Positions 63,801 through 64,000 of a stretch of DNA of 64,000 nucleotides are shown one piece after another (the stretch's first letter is position 1; every line of letters begins with the position of its first letter). The translations under genes were made by a program, and so were the position numbers. The stretch is from Dromaius novaehollandiae. Its lineage: Eukaryota > Chordata > Aves > Casuariiformes > Dromaiidae. Under the pieces are notes generated by a model. It searched no databases. It was not told the origin of the DNA and was given only the letters and a program-made list of their open reading frames with translations. The stretch spans positions 15,253,404-15,317,403 of the forward strand of contig NC_088103.1 of NCBI RefSeq assembly GCF_036370855.1, in the 5' to 3' direction.

Positions 63801-64000
63801 CTTACCTCTTAATCATGTTCTGGAGATGTCCGAGTTCTCCCTAATGCCATCCCATAGCACTGTGTAATTGTATCCAGCCCTTCTTCATCTTTGCTTGGCA
63901 AAGAACTACTTAGGTATTGTTTTCCTTCACAAAGAACAAATACTACAGTCTATATAGATATTAGTCTGGTCTGTACATAGGAGCTGGATGCTGCTCTAAA
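60841..64000 (-). other. GRID1: GRID1 intron, partial, continuing beyond the window
   Basis: This is the sequence upstream of the first GRID1 exon seen here. I looked for the M3 exon (the SYTANLAAFLTV block) and did not find it, so the intron extends past base 64,000. It contains a CAA/CAAA-rich tract at 62,882-62,950 and no other feature that I can name. Confidence 0.85.
62882..62950 (+). repeat. CAA/CAAA/CCAA-rich simple repeat
   Basis: A run of AAC, CAAAA, CCAA and CAAA units, with no G anywhere in it, over about 69 bases. Confidence 0.85.

Noticed and set aside
60841..64000. Search for the preceding GRID1 exon carrying M3.
   Set aside because: No match to the conserved SYTANLAAFLTV region on the minus strand; the exon must lie outside the window.

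Overview
The window is vertebrate nuclear DNA and holds one recognisable gene, the 3' part of GRID1 (ionotropic glutamate receptor delta-1, GluD1) on the minus strand. A bird, or less likely another sauropsid, is the best guess. The encoded residues match GluD1 with only scattered substitutions relative to the mammalian protein as I know it, introns are moderate in size, and I see no Alu, L1 or B1-type repeats and little interspersed repeat overall. The assignment to birds is inference. GluD1 (rather than GluD2) is secure, from the M4 flank and the long C-terminal tail. There is no bacterial, phage or CRISPR content.

Layout. Positions 1 to about 31,990 lie downstream of GRID1. I recognise no protein gene there. 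This part is a mosaic of AT-rich DNA and short CpG-dense patches (notably about 12,340-12,660, 15,415-15,905, 22,320-22,570 and 29,910-30,070), with simple repeats (A36, T40, a GA tract, G/C runs, TG/TA and AT tracts). Two weak exon-like segments lie on the minus strand at 30,030-30,095 and 28,677-28,816.

Positions about 31,990-64,000 are the GRID1 transcription unit, read right to left. The coding exons are 60,645-60,840, 51,975-52,141, 50,080-50,320 and 32,252-32,680. They are separated by introns of 8,503, 1,654 and 17,399 bases. Reading frames and splice phases agree across all junctions, giving 343 complete residues that end in the PDZ-binding tail -GTSI. These exons encode the second half of the ligand-binding domain (S2), the M4 membrane segment and the cytoplasmic tail. 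The exon carrying M3 lies beyond base 64,000.

The most useful new observation is at the end of the M4 exon. Its donor is weak (GTCCAT). Reading through it adds nine residues and a stop, and a canonical AATAAA with a GU-rich element follows at normal spacing. This predicts a possible truncated GluD1 that keeps M4 but lacks the cytoplasmic tail and PDZ ligand. Other points are a perfect 13-bp hairpin in the 1.65-kb intron, a pair of POU octamer-type sites in an AT-rich downstream segment, and orphan CpG clusters.
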